Assembly: GCA_027623325.1 (NCBI GenBank)
Contig: JAQBXY010000019.1
Span: 1 to 63,335 of the forward strand
Length of the DNA: 63,335 nucleotides
Origin: Gemmatimonadota bacterium
GTDB lineage: Bacteria; Gemmatimonadota; Gemmatimonadetes; Longimicrobiales; Gaopeijiaceae
Direction of reading: 5' to 3'
Part shown: piece after piece, positions 8,754 through 18,116 of the stretch
Layout: each line of letters begins with the position of its first letter
How positions within the stretch are numbered: position 1 is the first letter of the stretch
The notes under the pieces: generated by a model
What the model was told of the DNA's origin: nothing
Databases searched by the model: none
What the model saw: only the letters and a program-made list of their open reading frames with translations
Program-made: the position numbers and the translations under genes

Positions 8754-9532
8754 CGCAGCACGAGGAAGGCAAGGTACGCCGCCCCAACCGCCCAGCAGTA
8801 GGGTGCGAAGAAGTGGAACGAGCGTCGCGCGAGCACGGCCACGAAGGTTCGGATCGCCAAGACACCCGTCACGGCTGCTACAACCCCTCCAACCAGGAGG
8901 ACGGTCATCGGCAGGCCACCGCCGCCCGTCAGTTCGGGAAGCTGCAGGATCGCAGCGCCGCCGATCGCGGGAATCGCCATCATGAACGAAAACGCGGCAG
9001 CCTCCCTCGCCTCGAGCCCGAGCCAAAGGGCCGCCACAACCGTGGCTCCGGACCTGGAGATCCCAGGAATGAGGGCAAAGGCCTGGGCGAGTCCGATCAG
9101 AACAGCCGCCACCCACGTCGGGCTCTTGGCCCCGGATTCGGGAGCCGTCGCCTTACTGCTCCACAGGAAGGCACCCGTAGCCAAGAGGGCGAACCCCGGA
9201 GCGTACGGATTGTCGAAGAGCGCTTCGATCCTGTCGCGCGCCAGGACTCCCAGCAGTCCCGCCGGTATCGTCGCGACCACGAGCAGACCCAAATACCGAT
9301 ACGAGTCGCGATCACCCGAGAGAGCACCCCGCACCAGCTCCAGGACCCGCGAACGATAGAAGAACACGATGGAGATCAATGTCGCCAGGTGGACCGCGAC
9401 CTCGAACGCGACACCCGGGACCTGGATCTCGAGCAGTGCCTGAGCGATGACGAGGTGCCCCGAGCTCGACACCGGCAGGAACTCGGTCGCCCCTTGTACA
9501 AAACCGAGAACGAGTGCTTCCCAGAGTTCCAC
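8750..9532 (-). CDS. uppP: Undecaprenyl-diphosphate phosphatase (BacA/UppP)
   Basis: A 260-residue integral membrane enzyme that recycles undecaprenyl pyrophosphate to the monophosphate carrier used for peptidoglycan; it confers bacitracin resistance when overexpressed. Seen: the first signature GATEFLPVSSSGHL near the N terminus and the second, PGISRSGATV, with about eight hydrophobic segments. It starts with GTG at 9532, sharing one base with the bshA stop (TAGTG), and its own stop overlaps birA. Confidence 0.97.
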   Translation of the reverse strand: MELWEALVLGFVQGATEFLPVSSSGHLVIAQALLEIQVPGVAFEVAVHLATLISIVFFYRSRVLELVRGALSGDRDSYRYLGLLVVATIPAGLLGVLARDRIEALFDNPYAPGFALLATGAFLWSSKATAPESGAKSPTWVAAVLIGLAQAFALIPGISRSGATVVAALWLGLEAREAAAFSFMMAIPAIGGAAILQLPELTGGGGLPMTVLLVGGVVAAVTGVLAIRTFVAVLARRSFHFFAPYCWAVGAAYLAFLVLR

Positions 9533-10662
9533 TAACGGGCTCCAATGACGCGCTCGTACAGCGCCTCATAGAGCGGCACGACCACATCCACCGAATAGCG
9601 CTCCTTGGCGACCCTCCGTCCGGCCTCAGCCAGTGAACGATGAAGTGCCTCGTCCGTCAGAATCCGCACACCGGCCTCGGCCATCTGGTCGACCGCGCCG
9701 ATGTCGAAGAGGAAGCCCGTCACGCCGTCGTCGACGACTTCGGGCAACCCGCCCACTCGGGACGCCACCACCGGAGCTCCGCACGCCATGGCCTCCAGCG
9801 CAGCCAGGCCGAACGACTCGGAGCCGGAAGGAAGTAAGAAGAGGTCCGCGCACGACAGAAGTTCATCGACCGACGCGTGCTTTCCGAGGAAGAGCACTTG
9901 GTCCTGCACTCCCAAATCGACCGCTCTCTGGAGCACGCGGGGCCGATCCGGGCCGTCCCCGACGAGGACGAGCCGCGACGGCACCTTCTGGACGATCCGA
10001 CTGAAGATTTCGACGGCGTCAGAGACGCGCTTCACGGCCCTAAAATTCGAGACGTGCATGATGATCTTCTCGCCCCCGGGGGCCAGCTTCGCTCGATGGC
10101 ACGGCTCCCGGTCGGGACGCCACAACTCGGTGTCGATGAAGTTCGGTATGACGTCGATCCGGTTCTTCGGAACCGAGAAGCCACGAACGGTTTCATCGCG
10201 AAGGTACTCGGACACCGCGCTGAGACCGTCCGATTCCAGGATCGAGAAGCGAGTAATCGCGTGAAACGAAGGGTGGACGCCCACCAGCGTGATGTCGGTC
10301 CCGTGAAGCGTCGTGACAATCTTGAGGGGACGTTCAGGGGCGAGCATCTGCTTCGCCAGATAAGCCGAAGCCGCGTGCGGTATCGCGTAATGCATGTGGA
10401 CCACGTCCAACTGGTGCTTCCTCGCCGTGTCATGGAGCGCGACGGCGAGCGCCAGCGTGTAGGGAGGGTGCTCGAAGAGCGGGTAGTCGTCCATTTCGAC
10501 TTCGTGGAAGAAGACCCGTTCCCGGAAGCCCCTCAAGCGAAACGGCTGGTCGTACGAAATGAAGTGGATCTCATGCCCCCGCTCGGCCAGGGCCAATCCC
10601 AGCTCGGTCGCCACGGCACCGGAGCCACCATATGTCGGATAACACGTAATCCCTATCTTCAC
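9532..10662 (-). CDS. bshA: N-acetyl-alpha-D-glucosaminyl L-malate synthase (bacillithiol)
   Basis: A 376-residue GT4 glycosyltransferase transferring GlcNAc from UDP-GlcNAc to L-malate, the first step of bacillithiol synthesis. Seen: the diagnostic N terminus KIGITCYPTYGGSGAVATEL, GHEIHFISYDQPFRL, HMHYAIPHAASAYLA, TTLHGTDITLVG, and the donor-site block LLPSGSESFGLAALEAMACG. The agreement with BshA is along the whole protein and not only over the general GT4 core. bshB and bshC are not in this window. It sits four bases after miaA in the same run. Confidence 0.92.
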   Translation of the reverse strand: MKIGITCYPTYGGSGAVATELGLALAERGHEIHFISYDQPFRLRGFRERVFFHEVEMDDYPLFEHPPYTLALAVALHDTARKHQLDVVHMHYAIPHAASAYLAKQMLAPERPLKIVTTLHGTDITLVGVHPSFHAITRFSILESDGLSAVSEYLRDETVRGFSVPKNRIDVIPNFIDTELWRPDREPCHRAKLAPGGEKIIMHVSNFRAVKRVSDAVEIFSRIVQKVPSRLVLVGDGPDRPRVLQRAVDLGVQDQVLFLGKHASVDELLSCADLFLLPSGSESFGLAALEAMACGAPVVASRVGGLPEVVDDGVTGFLFDIGAVDQMAEAGVRILTDEALHRSLAEAGRRVAKERYSVDVVVPLYEALYERVIGAR

Positions 10663-10666
10663 TTCG

Positions 10667-11644
10667 TTACCGCCCGCTCTGGGAGTCGGTCATAGGGGTC
10701 GCGATACCGGCATCGGACATCGCCTCTAATGCGAGATCGACCTGGGTGTCCAAAGGCTGCATCGCGTCGATTCTCGTGGCAGAAATGGGGAGCTGATTTC
10801 GAAACCACGTAAGCTGGCGCCTCGCGTAGCGCCGGGTATTGCGGCGAATGTCTTCGATCGCGTCGTCTAGCGCCGTGTCGCCGCTCACATAGGCGGCAAT
10901 CTCGCGGTAGCCGGTTCCACTCATGCCGGGGTCCGTGACGACGTACCCCGCGTCGAGAAGCCCCTGAACCTCGGCCACGAGTCCCCGTTCGATCATACGA
11001 TCCACCCGGTCATCGATGCGCCGGTCCATTTCGTCCTTGGGAAGATCGAGAACGAGAACGACGCCGGGTAGTCCGATCGCCTCGACCGGGGCATCCCGGT
11101 GCCATCGTGAGAGCGCGACGCCAGAAAGGAGCGCCACCTCGATGGTCCGGCTCATCCGTTGCGGCCCCCCCGCGATGGCGACCTCGGCTCGATCGGGGTC
11201 CAGCGCTGTGACGAAGCGTGCGAGGCTCTCGGGGGTCTGTCCGGCCAAATAGGCGCGCAGCGCGCGCAGCCGTGTCTCGTCCAGCCGTGGCTCGGCGAAA
11301 ATCGGATCCGTCACGGCCCTGAGGAAGAAGCCTGTGCCACCGACGAGCGTGGGCAGCGCACCCCGTCCTTCGATCTGTGCCACCCATTCCCGGACATCAC
11401 GCCCGAAGTGGCCGGCCGAGTACCGCTGGTCGGGCCGCACGAGGTCGAGCCCGTGGTGCGGTACGGCCTCACGAGCCGTGGGCTCCACTTTGTCGGTGCC
11501 AATGTCCATCCCCAGGTACACCTGCCTCGAATCCATGGAGATGATCTCGACGGGGTGGACCTTCGCGATGGCGAGCGAAAGATCCGTCTTTCCCGATGCC
11601 GTCGTTCCGGTGATGGCCAGGAAACGCTTCCGCTCGGCGTTCAC
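10667..11644 (-). CDS. miaA: tRNA dimethylallyltransferase
   Basis: A 325-residue enzyme that adds a dimethylallyl group to A37 of tRNAs reading UNN codons. Seen: P-loop GTTASGKTDL near residue 12, ISMDSRQVYLGMDIGTDK, the GGTGFFLRA block and GYREIAAYVSG with the C-terminal RRYARRQLTWFRN. The start is GTG at 11644, four bases overlapping the mutL stop (GTGA); the frame stays open upstream but reads as mutL shadow. Neighbour of mutL, as in many bacteria. Confidence 0.96.
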   Translation of the reverse strand: MNAERKRFLAITGTTASGKTDLSLAIAKVHPVEIISMDSRQVYLGMDIGTDKVEPTAREAVPHHGLDLVRPDQRYSAGHFGRDVREWVAQIEGRGALPTLVGGTGFFLRAVTDPIFAEPRLDETRLRALRAYLAGQTPESLARFVTALDPDRAEVAIAGGPQRMSRTIEVALLSGVALSRWHRDAPVEAIGLPGVVLVLDLPKDEMDRRIDDRVDRMIERGLVAEVQGLLDAGYVVTDPGMSGTGYREIAAYVSGDTALDDAIEDIRRNTRRYARRQLTWFRNQLPISATRIDAMQPLDTQVDLALEAMSDAGIATPMTDSQSGR

Positions 11645-13398
11645 GAGCGGCCGAACTTCCGTGCCAACTCGGACGAGGACAGTCGGACCACGGTCGGTCG
11701 GCCATGAACATCGTGGTGGGGAAGCTCTGTCGCGAAGAGCTGATCGAAGAGCTCCTGCATTTCTGCGTCGGAGAGCTTCTGGCCCGCCTTGATGGCGCTT
11801 TTGCACGCGAAGGTCATCGCGATTCTTTCGTGCTGATTGCGGGCCGATCGAACGAGTTCGGAGCCGTGCGTGAGCTCGTGCACCATTTCGCGGAAGGCTC
11901 GCTCCGCGTCGAAGTACCGATGAGGGTTGGGCGTCGCGTGAACGATGACGGTGTCCCCGCCGAAGCCTTCCACCTCGAAGCCGGCCCGGGACAGAAGCCC
12001 CCCGAGATCCTCGATGAGGGAGACCTCCGGCGCGGTCAGGCGCAACGTCAGCGGGAAGAGCAGCCGTTGGCTATCCTGTCCGCCCGTCTCGAACCCGTTC
12101 ATCAGGCGCTGGAAAAGGATCCGCTCGTGCGCGGAGTGTTGATCGACGATGAGGATCCCATCGCGAGTCTCCGCAAGCACATAGGTGTTCAGCGCCTGCC
12201 AAAGCCGGGGACGCCGAGCCCCTGGGTCCGGTAGCTCCACGGGCTTCACGTCCGACTGCCCCGAAGTGTCGGTGCTCGTCATGAAGAGGGCCATCTGGGC
12301 CTCGGCCACTCGGGGCGCGCTCCCGTGCGGCTCGCCCCGGTCACGCTCGCGAACCGCGGCGGGCGCCACGCTCCCCCGCGGGGTGAGGTCGAACGTCGCC
12401 GAACTCGACTCCCCGTCGAGCGCCCTTCGTACTGCCGCTTCGACGAGCGCCTCCACTTGGTCGGGATCACGAAACCGGACCTCCGCTTTCGCGGGGTGAA
12501 CGTTGACGTCGACCCGGTCCCCGGGAACCCGGAGGTACAGAAACAACCACGGACGAACCCCGTGCGGAATCGTGGTGCGATAGCCCCGCTCTACCGCTCG
12601 CACGAGACTCGAGGCCCGAAACGGACGCCCATTCACGAACAGATAGCTCCGCCGGACTCCCGGCTTGGCGGCGTCAGGGCGTTGAATCAGACCCCGGACT
12701 TCGAGCCCATCCTCGGCGCCGAGTGCCCCAATCAGCGTCGCGCCCTGTTCGGGTCCCCACAGCTGAGTGACCCGAGTCGCGGCGTCAGTGGCCGCTGGGA
12801 CCTCTAGTAGCGTGCGGTCATCCGAAGTGAGCAGGAAACCCACGTGCGGGTTGGCCAACGCGAGCGCCATTACGACTTCGTGAATCGCTCGCGTCTCGGC
12901 GCTGACCGACTTGAGAAACTTGGCTCGAACGGGTGCGTTGAAGAACAGATTGCGCACCTCGATCGTGGTTCCGCGCCGACGGGCGAAGTCCGACACGTCG
13001 TTGATCCGCCCACCGTCGACCGTGACGCGGGTGCCCGCCTCACCCTCGCCGTCCCAGCTCTCGATGGTCATTCGCGAGACCGCCGCGATCGAAGGCATGG
13101 CTTCGCCCCGGAAACCGAAGGTGCGGACCCCGCTCAGGTCGCGGGCTTCGAGGATCTTGCTCGTGGCGTGCCGATCCAGGCACAGCAGGCAATCCTCCCG
13201 GCCCATCCCCCCCCCGTCGTCGCTGACCCGGATCCGCCGCTTTCCGCCCCGCTCGACGCCGACTTCCACCCGCGTGGCGTGAGCGTCGAGCGCATTCTCG
13301 ACGAGCTCCTTCACGACGGATGCGGGTCGTTCGACCGCTTCGCCGGCCGCGATCTGGTTTGCCACGGCGTCCGGCAGAACCTGGATTCGTCGAGTCAT
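11641..13398 (-). CDS. mutL: DNA mismatch repair protein MutL
   Basis: A 585-residue GHKL ATPase coordinating mismatch repair. Seen: N-terminal ATPase motifs NQIAAGEAVERPASVVKEL, DDGGGMG and GFRGEAMPSI; a linker; and a C-terminal dimerisation domain. The nuclease motif is partly kept: DQHSAHERILFQ begins at Asp419 (consensus DQHAxxExxxxE, with the last Glu replaced by Gln). ACKSAIKAG is present, but the last metal motif reads DVHGRPT and lacks the usual Cys of CPHGRP. Latent endonuclease activity is therefore doubtful. It lies 28 bases from tatD and overlaps miaA. Confidence 0.96.
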   Translation of the reverse strand: MTRRIQVLPDAVANQIAAGEAVERPASVVKELVENALDAHATRVEVGVERGGKRRIRVSDDGGGMGREDCLLCLDRHATSKILEARDLSGVRTFGFRGEAMPSIAAVSRMTIESWDGEGEAGTRVTVDGGRINDVSDFARRRGTTIEVRNLFFNAPVRAKFLKSVSAETRAIHEVVMALALANPHVGFLLTSDDRTLLEVPAATDAATRVTQLWGPEQGATLIGALGAEDGLEVRGLIQRPDAAKPGVRRSYLFVNGRPFRASSLVRAVERGYRTTIPHGVRPWLFLYLRVPGDRVDVNVHPAKAEVRFRDPDQVEALVEAAVRRALDGESSSATFDLTPRGSVAPAAVRERDRGEPHGSAPRVAEAQMALFMTSTDTSGQSDVKPVELPDPGARRPRLWQALNTYVLAETRDGILIVDQHSAHERILFQRLMNGFETGGQDSQRLLFPLTLRLTAPEVSLIEDLGGLLSRAGFEVEGFGGDTVIVHATPNPHRYFDAERAFREMVHELTHGSELVRSARNQHERIAMTFACKSAIKAGQKLSDAEMQELFDQLFATELPHHDVHGRPTVVRLSSSELARKFGRS

Positions 13399-13426
13399 GA
13401 GAGTCGGAGTGGGGGGGCGTCGTGGA

Positions 13427-14197
13427 TCAGGCTACCCCATAGAATCGACAGGCGTTCTCAGTGGTTCGAGCGGCGACTTCAGTGGAGTCCATCCCCAGGT
13501 GCGCGGCAACGGCGCCCGCAACAAGCACCACGTGGGCCGGCTCGTTCCGACGTCCCCGTTTGGGCACTGGGGAAAGATAGGGTGAGTCCGTCTCGATCAG
13601 GAGTCGGGTGAGCGGCACCTGCCTCAACAGTTCGATCGGTTCGAAGGACTTGAAGGACGCGATGCCGGAGAACGAGACGTACCAGTCCGCCGCCATGGCT
13701 TCTTCGAAGGCCCGATCACCTCCTGTGAAGCAGTGAAGGACGCCCGAGGTGCCTCGCGGCATAGCACGGAGGGCTGCTGCGATGTCTTCGTCGGCCTCTC
13801 TCGCATGTACGACGACCGGAAGGTCGAGCTCGGCCGCGAGCCCTAGATGGGCCTCGAACAACGAACGCTGTACAGGCCTCGGCGAGCTGTCGTAGTGGTA
13901 GTCGAGACCCGTCTCCCCAATGGCGACCACCTGGGGATGCCCTACCGCGAGAGCCCGGATTTCGTCAAGTGCTTCCGGGGGTGCCTCGCCGGCGGCATGC
14001 GGATGAACACCCGCGGAGCACCAGACACCGGCACGGTGCACCGCCAACTCCAGCGCTTCACGGGCGTCGGAGAGATGGGAAGCGATCGAAACGAGGCGAG
14101 TGACGCCGGCCTCTGTGGCCCTACGAAATACCGCCTCCCGGTCATCCCGGAAGGCGGCGTCAGTCAGATGGCAGTGACTGTCGAAGTATTCGATCAC
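13427..14197 (-). CDS. tatD: TatD family metal-dependent hydrolase (DNase)
   Basis: A 256-residue TIM-barrel hydrolase; TatD proteins are 3'-exonucleases or quality-control nucleases. Seen: metal ligands in DSHCHL (residues 6-11), AIGETGLDYHY, the VVVHAREAD block, GVLHCFTGG and the C-terminal LLIETDSPYLSPVP. GTG start at 14197 overlaps the secF stop as GTGA. Confidence 0.94.
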   Translation of the reverse strand: MIEYFDSHCHLTDAAFRDDREAVFRRATEAGVTRLVSIASHLSDAREALELAVHRAGVWCSAGVHPHAAGEAPPEALDEIRALAVGHPQVVAIGETGLDYHYDSSPRPVQRSLFEAHLGLAAELDLPVVVHAREADEDIAAALRAMPRGTSGVLHCFTGGDRAFEEAMAADWYVSFSGIASFKSFEPIELLRQVPLTRLLIETDSPYLSPVPKRGRRNEPAHVVLVAGAVAAHLGMDSTEVAARTTENACRFYGVA

Positions 14198-15156
14198 ACC
14201 GTCGCGGGTTCGGGGCGCGGCTTCTTCTCACCCGCCGTCCCGACGCCGAAGCGCTTCTGAATCTCGATCAGCGACGGCGAGGCGACGAAGATCGACGAGT
14301 AGGTGCCGACGACGACCCCGAGAATCAGGACGACCGTGAAGTCGCGGATCACGGCCCCACCCAGAATCAGGAGTGCGGACAACACCGCCAACGTCGTGCC
14401 CGATGTCAGGATGGTGCGCGGCAACGTCTCGTTGATCGACTGGTTCACGAGGTCGATGGGATCGCGCTTGCGAGCGCCCTTCTGATGCAGGTTCTCACGA
14501 ATGCGATCGAACACGACGATCGTGTCGTTCAACGAATATCCGAGAATCGTCAGGATCGCCGCCACGGTCGGAAGCGCGATCTCGACTTGGAAGAGAGCCA
14601 GAAAACCCAAAGTGATGAGAATGTCGTGTAGCGTCGCCACCACGGCTGCGAGTCCGAAGCGGACCTCGAAGCGGATGGCCAGATAGGTCAGAGTCAGCAA
14701 GAAGGAGAACAACACGGCGAAGACTGCCTTCTGCTGCAGCTCCCCTCCGACCTTCGCTCCCACGAGTTCGGTCCGCTCCACCTCGAAGCCGCGTCCCGGC
14801 AAGCTGGCCGCGATCATGGTCTCGATCTGCTCGGCGACCTCGGTGATCGAGGCGTCATCCGCGAGCGGAGCGCGGATCACGAACTCGTTGTCACCCTCCC
14901 CGCCGAACCGAGTGATCGTCACCGATGTCGAGCCGCCCATCGCATCGCGGAGTTCGCCCACCGTGAAGGCCTCGTCGAACCGAACCTGGACGAGTGACCC
15001 GCCGAGGAAGTCCACGCCGTAATTCTGCCAACTGCCGAGGGTGATGAGGTTCCTGCCCATCCCGCCGAGGCCCACCAGAAGGACGACGGCTGAGACGACG
15101 TATGCGGTCTTGCGCTTCTCGATGAAGCGGTATGACGCGTTGGTGAAGAGTTTCAT
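14194..15156 (-). CDS. secF: Protein translocase subunit SecF
   Basis: A 320-residue membrane subunit of the SecDF accessory complex, which uses the proton-motive force to pull secreted proteins across the inner membrane. Seen: an N-terminal helix after the RFIEKRKTAY segment, a periplasmic domain starting GVDFLGGSLVQVRF, then five transmembrane segments including the conserved GYSLNDTIVVFDRIREN. It is ten bases downstream of secD. Confidence 0.97.
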   Translation of the reverse strand: MKLFTNASYRFIEKRKTAYVVSAVVLLVGLGGMGRNLITLGSWQNYGVDFLGGSLVQVRFDEAFTVGELRDAMGGSTSVTITRFGGEGDNEFVIRAPLADDASITEVAEQIETMIAASLPGRGFEVERTELVGAKVGGELQQKAVFAVLFSFLLTLTYLAIRFEVRFGLAAVVATLHDILITLGFLALFQVEIALPTVAAILTILGYSLNDTIVVFDRIRENLHQKGARKRDPIDLVNQSINETLPRTILTSGTTLAVLSALLILGGAVIRDFTVVLILGVVVGTYSSIFVASPSLIEIQKRFGVGTAGEKKPRPEPATV

Positions 15157-15166
15157 GCTTCCGGGG

Positions 15167-16789
15167 TCAGATGCTGATCGGATCGGAAGGCTTCTTGCCT
15201 GCCAAATAGGCCAGGAAGAAGGACCGGGTCACGAACAGCGCGGAGAAGAACGAGGCGACGATACCAATGGACAGTGTCACGGCGAAGCCACGCACCGGAC
15301 CCGTTCCGAACTGGAAAAGAATCAACGCCGTGATGAGCGTCGTGATGTTGGCGTCGACGATGGCCGACAACGCGTGTTGGAACCCCTCGTCGACCGCGGT
15401 GCGGGTCGCGCGACCTGCCGCGAGTTCTTCGCGAATTCGCTCGAAGATCAGCACGTTGGCGTCCACGGCCATGCCGATGGACAAGATCAGTCCCGCGATA
15501 CCCGGAACCGTGAGCGTCGCGTTCATTCCTGCCAGGCCACCCAGCACCAGGAGCACGTAGACACCGAGCGCCCCGACCGCGAGAAAACCCGCCGTGCCGT
15601 AGTAGGAGATCATGATCACGACGACCAGACCGATGCCCACGAGGCCTGCGATCCGCCCCTGGTCGATCGAGTCCTGACCGAGGGAAGGTCCGACCGTCCG
15701 TTCCTCGATGATGTTGATCCGCACCGGAAGTGCACCGGCACGCAGCACGAGCGCCAAGTCACGCGCTTCCTCGAGGGGAGTACCCTGCCCCATTTCGATC
15801 TGGCCGCGCGCACCGATCCGATCCCGGATCACGGGTGCGCTCATGACTTCATCGTCGAGCACAACCGCCAGGTAGCGACCGACGTTCGCACCACTGAACC
15901 GGGCGAACTGACGCCCCCCGGCCCGAGACAGCTCGAACTGCACTTGGGATTGATTGAACTGCGGGTCCCGGCCTGCCGTCGCGTCCTCGAGTTGGTCACC
16001 CGTGAGGAACGGCTCATCGTCGAGCACGTAGAGGCGGAGGTAGTTGCGGGCCGCCTGGCCAACGATGTCGGAGCCCCAACGGAGAGCTTGATCTCTGGGC
16101 AGAGCCCGCTGTACTTCGGGTAGTCCCAAAAAGTGATCCACGACGGGCCGGTCCTCGACCGCGACGAGGAACGTGCCTTCGACGTCCCCATACGAGAGGA
16201 TCGATGAAAAAGGAAGCAGCGCGTCCTCTGCAGCCTGCGCCGAATCGGCGGCTGCGTCGGTCTGTACCGCTGACGTATCGCTCCCGAAGAGGAGGTCTTG
16301 GAGGTTGTCACCCTCGGACGTGATATCGCGACCCATGGCGCGAATAGAGTCCACCCCGAGAGCGGTCACGATCGCGCGGTCGATGCGCGGAAGGGACGCC
16401 TGCAGGTCGCTGATGGGCTGAACGAGCCGGAACTCGAGGTAGGCGTTGCGCTGGACGATGCTCTTGGCCTGATCCTCGTCATCGACCCCGGCGAGCTCCA
16501 CGATGAGGCGCTCACCGCCGACCTTCTGGATGAGAGGCTCCTCGACGCCGAACTCGTCGATGCGGGTCCGGATGATGCGATCGACCTGATCGATCATGCC
16601 CGACTTCGCTTCCGACGTCATCGTCCCATCCGGGTCGTCGACTTCCAGAACGAGGTGCATCCCGCCCTGAAGGTCGAGGCCGAGCTTCAGCCACTCACCC
16701 GTCTCGGACTTGTGTGTGTACAGCTGCCAACCGGCCATCACCATGACGATCGCGACAGTGATCAGGCGACCCCGAACAGTCTTGAACAT
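15167..16789 (-). CDS. secD: Protein translocase subunit SecD
   Basis: A 540-residue partner of SecF. Seen: one N-terminal helix, the P1 periplasmic region starting LGLDLQGGMHLVLEVD, and the C-terminal membrane half with GAGALPVRINI-type LRAGALPV, AGLILSIGMAVDANVLIFERIREEL and VTLSIGIVASFFSALFVTR. First gene of the minus-strand run that continues to coaX; no yajC precedes it. A terminator hairpin for the upstream porin lies 20 bases before the start. Confidence 0.97.
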   Translation of the reverse strand: MFKTVRGRLITVAIVMVMAGWQLYTHKSETGEWLKLGLDLQGGMHLVLEVDDPDGTMTSEAKSGMIDQVDRIIRTRIDEFGVEEPLIQKVGGERLIVELAGVDDEDQAKSIVQRNAYLEFRLVQPISDLQASLPRIDRAIVTALGVDSIRAMGRDITSEGDNLQDLLFGSDTSAVQTDAAADSAQAAEDALLPFSSILSYGDVEGTFLVAVEDRPVVDHFLGLPEVQRALPRDQALRWGSDIVGQAARNYLRLYVLDDEPFLTGDQLEDATAGRDPQFNQSQVQFELSRAGGRQFARFSGANVGRYLAVVLDDEVMSAPVIRDRIGARGQIEMGQGTPLEEARDLALVLRAGALPVRINIIEERTVGPSLGQDSIDQGRIAGLVGIGLVVVIMISYYGTAGFLAVGALGVYVLLVLGGLAGMNATLTVPGIAGLILSIGMAVDANVLIFERIREELAAGRATRTAVDEGFQHALSAIVDANITTLITALILFQFGTGPVRGFAVTLSIGIVASFFSALFVTRSFFLAYLAGKKPSDPISI

Positions 16790-16808
16790 TTCAGTATTGG
16801 GTTCAACG

Positions 16809-16830
16809 AAAAAACGGCCCCGAAGGGGCC
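16809..16830 (-). terminator. Intrinsic terminator downstream of the porin gene
   Basis: On the minus strand GGCCCC, loop TTC, GGGGCC is followed by GTTTTTT. It ends transcription from the porin about 190 bases after its stop and lies just before secD. The rest of 16831-17017 shows no gene; a short self-complementary CGGGTCGAGACCCG (17001-17014) has no T-run. Confidence 0.75.
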
Positions 16831-17017
16831 ACTGGTCCGACGGCGTCGGCGCAGGGCACGACAGCCCGTAAAGCTGCCGTAGCCCCTATGGCGTGTCAAT
16901 CGAAGCGGGCTACTGCAGCACATGCCCAGGATTGCCGTGCACTTCATACTCGGGCACGGGGGTTGGAGGTTCCCTCCCTGGGAGAACGCCAGTCACGCCG
17001 CGGGTCGAGACCCGTCC

Positions 17018-18073
17018 CTAGAAGTAGAGGAAGGTCCCCACCCGGAAGGAAAACTCCGAATCCCCGGTCTGCGGCAGGTAGTAGTCCAGATTGATGCCGA
17101 CCTTGTTCTTGCCCATCAGGTAGAACATGACGCCCGGAGTGAGCAGGGTCCCACCGTCCTCGAGTGAACCGGATGGGTCGGCGATACTCACGCGGGCCAA
17201 AGGCTCAATCCCGACCAGGCGTTCTCCGTCCAGCGTGTGGTAGTACGAGGCGATCGCCTGTGCGGCGAGGAATTGACCAGGTGCGCCGCCGACGTCCAAG
17301 GCTTTCCAGTTGTCCCCACCGGCAACGGCCGCCTGCACGAGTAGGCCGTCCCTCCATGTGCCGATCTGGATGTCGCCACCCCACGCAACGGCGTGAGCCG
17401 TCTCCATCGTCGGATCCAGGTAGTCGTGTACGCCGATGTGACCAGACACCACGACGTTGTCGGTCGCGTCGACCGATGCCCGCCCCGAGAAAGACTTGCC
17501 GTCGTTCTCGTCGGAGGTGCCAACGCCTGTTCCGTTCGTGAGGGTGGCTTGGTAGCCGAAGGTTCCGGACGAACCCTCGACCTTCAGGCCCGCGTCGCGG
17601 CCGGCGTACTCGAGGCTCTCCGTCAACTGGCTGTAGGAGCACACCGAGCCCACGCCCGTGCACGCCGAATATCCGACGATCTTTCCCGTCCGCTCGATCA
17701 CGGACAGGTCCGTCGAGCTGACGAGTTCGAAAAGGTCGAATGATCGCTTCAATTGGCCGACGGAGAGGCGAAACTCGTCGCTGAAGTTCATGCGCACGTA
17801 GGCGTCGAGGAGCGTGGCCCTACCGGAGGCGAAGTCGGTCAGCACTTTACCGTCGAAAAAATCGTTGAACGTCATATCGACGTTCAAGCGCGCACGCCGG
17901 ATGAAGAAGTCGCTCGTGGCACCGTCGACCGACGACGCCTGGTACTGGGCGTGGAGTCGCCCACCCAGGGTGAGTGTCGCGCCACGCGCCGAGATCGTGG
18001 TCTGAGCTTGCGCAGTCTGAAGGGGTGCGAGGCATAACAGGACAAGGCCCAGGAAGGCTGCGGATCGTGCCAT
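17018..18073 (-). CDS. Outer-membrane porin, OprO/OprP-like
   Basis: A 351-residue beta-barrel porin of the phosphate-selective OprO/OprP type; the actual solute is unknown. Seen: a signal peptide (MARSAAFLGLVLLCLAPLQ, cleavage near QAQ), an N-terminal strand with LGGRLHAQYQ, FFIRRARLNVD, and alternating strands ending in aromatic FRVGTFLYF, the usual C-terminal Phe for BAM recognition. ATG at 18073 has AGGAG five bases upstream. Two cysteines occur in one loop (SACTGVGSVCS). The 43 bases upstream abut the truncated gspE-like gene, so its promoter must lie within that remnant. Confidence 0.85.
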   Translation of the reverse strand: MARSAAFLGLVLLCLAPLQTAQAQTTISARGATLTLGGRLHAQYQASSVDGATSDFFIRRARLNVDMTFNDFFDGKVLTDFASGRATLLDAYVRMNFSDEFRLSVGQLKRSFDLFELVSSTDLSVIERTGKIVGYSACTGVGSVCSYSQLTESLEYAGRDAGLKVEGSSGTFGYQATLTNGTGVGTSDENDGKSFSGRASVDATDNVVVSGHIGVHDYLDPTMETAHAVAWGGDIQIGTWRDGLLVQAAVAGGDNWKALDVGGAPGQFLAAQAIASYYHTLDGERLVGIEPLARVSIADPSGSLEDGGTLLTPGVMFYLMGKNKVGINLDYYLPQTGDSEFSFRVGTFLYF

Positions 18074-18116
18074 CGGGTCTCCTCGGATCAGAGAGTGGAG
18101 GTCGGCGCGGACGTAC

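Noticed and set aside
15041-16123. 360-codon open frame opposite secD/secF
   Set aside because: Hydrophilic shadow of membrane-protein genes; no start signal.
17001-17014. Palindrome CGGGTCGAGACCCG after the porin stop as a terminator
   Set aside because: Loop of only two bases and no T-run; the hairpin at 16809-16830 is a better terminator.
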